From: Streptomyces rimosus subsp. rimosus
GTDB taxonomy: Bacteria; Actinomycetota; Actinomycetes; Streptomycetales; Streptomycetaceae
Direction of reading: 5' to 3'
Length of the DNA: 64,000 nt
Assembly: GCF_000720725.1 (NCBI RefSeq)
Contig: NZ_JOCQ01000059.1
Location: 36,953 to 100,952 of the forward strand
Each line of letters begins with the position of its first letter. The stretch's first letter is position 1. Shown here in pieces: positions 60,815-64,000 of this stretch. Below the pieces are notes generated by a model, which was not told the origin of the DNA, searched no databases, and worked only from the letters and a program-made list of their open reading frames with translations. The translations under genes were made by a program, and so were the position numbers.

Positions 60815-63685
60815 GTGTCCCAGTGGGCCCAGGCCCTGGGCGCCCTGGGCGCGCTGGTCATGGGAGTGTTCGGCGGCGCCAACTGGCGCTTCCCCTTCCT
60901 GGAGCGCCACCGCATCTTCGGGCTCGGCTGTGGCTTCCTGACCTGGGTGGCCGCCGAGTTCGGCGTACCGCGGGCCGACCGGCCGCCCTGGTACGAGCCG
61001 GTGGGCGCCGCCGCGATGCTCCTGGCCGGCGCGGCGGGTCTCCACCGGGGCCACCAGTGGCACCGCCGCGGCCACGACAGCGGCGACGACGGCCCGCAGC
61101 ACGCCGCCGAAGGCGCCGCGAACCTGCGCCTGTACTTCAAACGGGACACCACGGCCACCCTGGACGCCGCCGTCGACGCCTTTCGGCTGGCCATCCGCGA
61201 CACGGTGGGCAGTGGTCCTCACCTGCGCCATCACGCCGACCTGGTGAAGGCGCTGCGCATCCGTTACGAACGCCTCCGGAACCGCGCCGACCTCGACGAC
61301 GCCGTACGGGTGGGCCGCGGAGCCCGCTCGCTGCGCGGCCCGAAGGCACATCGCGCGCTGCTGCTGACCGAGCTGAGCACAGCACTGCGCCTGCGCCACG
61401 AGCACACCGGGGCCTCCGCGGACCTCGTACAGGCCCGGGCCTGCGGAAGGTCCGCCCTGGCCCTCCTCCACGACCGGCACCTGTACTTCCCGCTGTGCAG
61501 CTCCCGCCTCAGCGCGGTCCTGCTCAGCTCGTACGAACACAGCGGCGACCCGCGCGACCTCGACGCCGCCCTGGCCCGGATGCGGCGCGGCATCGGCTCA
61601 GCGGCCGAGCGCGGCTACACCCGTAAGGCCGACGAGATCCGGCTCTGCTATCTGCTCACCGTGCGCGGCCGCACCGCCGGAGACCCGCATGACCTGACCG
61701 AGGCCGTGGCCCAGGGGCGACGCACCCTGGAACGGCTAGCGCCGGCCGACCCCCTGTACCCCTCGTGCCTGCACCACCTGTCCGTCGCGCTCCGCGCCTC
61801 CCACGACCTGCCCGCAGCCGGTACGGACGAGCCCCCGGCCCGGCCGCGAGCCGCGCACCGTACATACCGCATCAGAAGCTCCGACCCACCCCTGGAGGAG
61901 GCGGAGGCTTTCGCCCGGCAGGCCCTGCTGCGGGTCGCGGACGACGTTCCCGAGGGCGCCCGCTACCACCTCAACCACGCCCTCGTCCTCTACGGCCTGC
62001 ACCGCGCCGAGCCCACAGCCGACCGCCTGGAGCGGGCGCTGAGGGCCGCGCGCGCGGCGGCCCGGCACTCCACGGCCGAGGTGCCGACGCGGGTCCGGGC
62101 CGGGCTCGTGCTCAGCGACATCGCCGCGGGGGAGGGGCTGCACGCCGAGGCGGTCACGGCGTACGAGGACGTGATCGGGCTGCTGCCGCGCCTGGCGTCG
62201 CACGAGCTGAACCGCGCCGACCAGGAACAGCAGATCGTGCGCTGGCCGGGCATCGCCCGGGCGGCCGCCACCAGCGCCCTGGAGGCCCACCAGCCCGCCC
62301 GGGCCGCCGTCCTGCTCGAACACGGCCGCGGCGTGCTCCTGGCCAGGACCCTCGCCCTGCGCACCGACCTCGGCGCGCTGTGCACCGCGCACCCCCGCCT
62401 CGCCGACGAACTGGAGGACGTACGCGGACAGCTCACAGCACCCCTCCCGGCCCCGGACACGGGCGGCGGCCACCTCACGGGCCGCGTTCCGGGAAGCGCC
62501 GCCCGTGGTCCGGAACTGCTCCGGCAGACCCGCCGCGAACAGGAGGAGCGCTGGGAACAGCTGCTGGAGCGCATCCACGAACAGCCCGGTTTCGAGGACT
62601 TCGCGCGCCCGCCCACCGCCGCCCGGCTGCGCGCCCAGAGCACACGAGGCCCGATGATCTACCTCAACGTCACCGGCCGGCGCTCCGACGCGATCGCCGT
62701 CACCCCCGACGGCATCCGCTCGGTGCCGCTCGACACCACCCCCGAGGAGGTCGAGGCACAGGCCCGGGAGCTGCACGGATGCTTCGCCCCCGGGGCCGTC
62801 GCCGACGTCCGGGCGCAGGACCCGGCCTATCGCGTGCTGGGCTGGATGTGGGACACGCTGGTCGCCCCCGCGCTCGACGCGGCCCTGCCGCGGCAGGCGC
62901 CCGGGGGACCGCTCCCGCATGTGTGGTGGGTGCCCACCGGGCCGCTGGCCGCGCTGCCGCTGCACGCCGCCGGACACCACCGCGAGGGCGGCCCCGCCTT
63001 GATCGACCGGGCGGTCTCGTCGTACACGCCTACGGCACACGCTCTGATGGCGGCCCGCGCACGCCCCGGCCCACGGGCCGGCCAGGACAGCCGGCTCGTG
63101 GTCGCCGTGCCCGCGCCACCGGGTGCGCCCCCGTTGCGCAGCGCCGCGCGCGAGGCGGAGTTCGTCCGCGGTCGGGCGCCCGGTGCCACCACCCTGCTGG
63201 CGGATACGCAAGCCGTACGGGAACGCGTACTGGAGGAGCTGCCGCGGCACGCCTGGGCGCACTTCGCCTGCCACGCCGTACCCGATCCGAAGACCCCCTC
63301 ACACAGCCGGCTGCTGCTGCACGACCACGCCCGCACGCCGCTGACCGTGGGCGACATCTCCGCCCTCGACCTGCGCGGCTCCCGGCTGGCGTACCTGTCG
63401 GCCTGCGAGACCGCGGTGGCCGGGCCCCGCTACCGCGACGAGGCGATCCACCTGGCCTCCGCCTTCCAGCTCGCCGGGTTCCCGCACGTGATCTCCACGC
63501 TGTGGCAGCTGCCCGACCGCGCGGCGTACGTCCTCGCCCAGGAGATGTACCAGGCACTCGAAACCCATCCGGCGGCGGGCGAGGGCGTGGCCGCCGCCGT
63601 CCACGCGGTCACCCGCCGGGCCCGCCACGAGATGTTCCCGCGCCTGCCCGGAGTGTGGGCGGCCCTGGTGCACGTCGGCCCCTGA
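60815..63685 (+). CDS. Membrane-anchored TPR-CHAT protein (caspase-like)
   Basis: 956 aa from GTG 60815. Two to three hydrophobic stretches in the first 75 residues anchor it. A helical TPR-like array (~95-560) follows, with repeated DLDDAV/DLTEAV segments as in NSF-like TPR proteins. The C-terminal ~280 residues are a CHAT (caspase HetF-associated) protease domain with His820 in HFACHA and Cys864 in LSACETAV, the catalytic dyad. CHAT-TPR proteins in bacteria act in regulated proteolysis and defence. Upstream paralogues are its likely partners. Confidence 0.88.
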   Translation: MSQWAQALGALGALVMGVFGGANWRFPFLERHRIFGLGCGFLTWVAAEFGVPRADRPPWYEPVGAAAMLLAGAAGLHRGHQWHRRGHDSGDDGPQHAAEGAANLRLYFKRDTTATLDAAVDAFRLAIRDTVGSGPHLRHHADLVKALRIRYERLRNRADLDDAVRVGRGARSLRGPKAHRALLLTELSTALRLRHEHTGASADLVQARACGRSALALLHDRHLYFPLCSSRLSAVLLSSYEHSGDPRDLDAALARMRRGIGSAAERGYTRKADEIRLCYLLTVRGRTAGDPHDLTEAVAQGRRTLERLAPADPLYPSCLHHLSVALRASHDLPAAGTDEPPARPRAAHRTYRIRSSDPPLEEAEAFARQALLRVADDVPEGARYHLNHALVLYGLHRAEPTADRLERALRAARAAARHSTAEVPTRVRAGLVLSDIAAGEGLHAEAVTAYEDVIGLLPRLASHELNRADQEQQIVRWPGIARAAATSALEAHQPARAAVLLEHGRGVLLARTLALRTDLGALCTAHPRLADELEDVRGQLTAPLPAPDTGGGHLTGRVPGSAARGPELLRQTRREQEERWEQLLERIHEQPGFEDFARPPTAARLRAQSTRGPMIYLNVTGRRSDAIAVTPDGIRSVPLDTTPEEVEAQARELHGCFAPGAVADVRAQDPAYRVLGWMWDTLVAPALDAALPRQAPGGPLPHVWWVPTGPLAALPLHAAGHHREGGPALIDRAVSSYTPTAHALMAARARPGPRAGQDSRLVVAVPAPPGAPPLRSAAREAEFVRGRAPGATTLLADTQAVRERVLEELPRHAWAHFACHAVPDPKTPSHSRLLLHDHARTPLTVGDISALDLRGSRLAYLSACETAVAGPRYRDEAIHLASAFQLAGFPHVISTLWQLPDRAAYVLAQEMYQALETHPAAGEGVAAAVHAVTRRARHEMFPRLPGVWAALVHVGP

Positions 63686-63700
63686 CCGCCCGTCCCCGGG

Positions 63701-63904
63701 TCATTCCTCGTCCGGCGCCTCCTGGGCCTCCGCTGCCACGGGAAGCGGCTCGTGCGTGGAACGGGACGAGGCGCTCGCGGGGTCGGCGGGCGCGACGGAG
63801 GGCTCCGCCACCCCGTCGTCCGGCGCGTGCCCGCGCCCCTCGGAGGCATCCGCCTGCTGCAACTCCCGTTCCCACGGGGTCAGTTCGCTGTCGTCGGCAT
63901 CCAT
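63701..63904 (-). CDS. Small acidic protein, unknown
   Basis: 67 aa. Starts MDADDSELTPWERELQQADA and continues Pro/Ala/Ser/Glu-rich and unstructured. ATG 63904 is preceded by ACGGAG. No domain known. It is convergent with the CHAT gene, 15 bp from its stop, and not part of that operon. It may belong to an operon running in from the right edge. Confidence 0.65.
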   Translation of the reverse strand: MDADDSELTPWERELQQADASEGRGHAPDDGVAEPSVAPADPASASSRSTHEPLPVAAEAQEAPDEE

Positions 63905-64000
63905 CGGTGCTCCGTAAGTTGTTAGGCGGCCCGGGAGGGCCGGATGTGGCTGATCGGTGCTTGCCTTCTGTGGCTCCCAAGGAGTGGCCGTCCGGCTCTC

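Overview
The window is high-GC DNA with GTG and TTG starts, 4-bp start/stop overlaps, and typical actinobacterial families: a HrdD-like sigma factor, a DevS-like GAF kinase, DUF3037/HipA pairs and SoxR-box promoters. I read it as Streptomyces or a close relative, by gene content only. No rRNA, tRNA or CRISPR array was seen.

1-22,156: the 3' part of a large polyketide operon on the + strand, closed by a strong hairpin. In order: a PKS already open at the left edge (KR-ACP-KS-DH-ACP-KS-KR-ACP); a second PKS (KS-DH-ACP-KS-AT) whose frame is broken inside its last KS; an AlkC-type HEAT-repeat DNA glycosylase; a third PKS (DH-KR-ACP) ending in a PLP-dependent alpha-oxoamine synthase; a 105-aa orphan; a histone-deacetylase-like amidohydrolase; a type II thioesterase; and a drug efflux pump. 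Nearly all junctions overlap. The AlkC gene sits between the KS-AT half and the DH-KR-ACP half of one module. This suggests a mixed trans/cis-AT assembly line making an amino-ketone-derived, possibly DNA-alkylating product with base-excision self-resistance. Two KS domains are damaged at the same base of a near-identical repeat, which points to misassembly or recombination.

22,157-28,826: accessory and scarred DNA. A VOC protein and a three-repeat zinc-ribbon protein appear controlled by a TetR that shares operators with them. Next comes a decayed region: a CDI-immunity-like gene and IS5-family transposase debris inside 22-bp inverted repeats, a DinB protein, a second transposase relic, and an 84-90-bp direct repeat at both sides. 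A HipA-like kinase/DUF3037 pair closes it.

28,827-48,445: mostly housekeeping and stress genes. These are two SDRs, an aldo/keto reductase, uracil-DNA glycosylase, a lipoprotein, a TetR/FAD-monooxygenase divergent pair, a Gfo/Idh/MocA oxidoreductase, apolipoprotein N-acyltransferase, a SnoaL-like protein, an ABC exporter behind a textbook SoxR promoter, a P1B ATPase with a divergent ArsR/SmtB sensor, NDH-2, a GNAT, an ArsB/SLC13 permease and a GAF kinase with a degenerate ATPase domain.

48,446-64,000: an STAS anti-anti-sigma factor, glutathione peroxidase, a GT39-like membrane protein, an M20 peptidase-SDR-penicillin acylase cluster, and an RNA polymerase sigma factor. Last is an operon of two paralogous unknown proteins and a membrane-anchored TPR-CHAT (caspase-like) protein, a candidate undescribed regulated-proteolysis or defence module.
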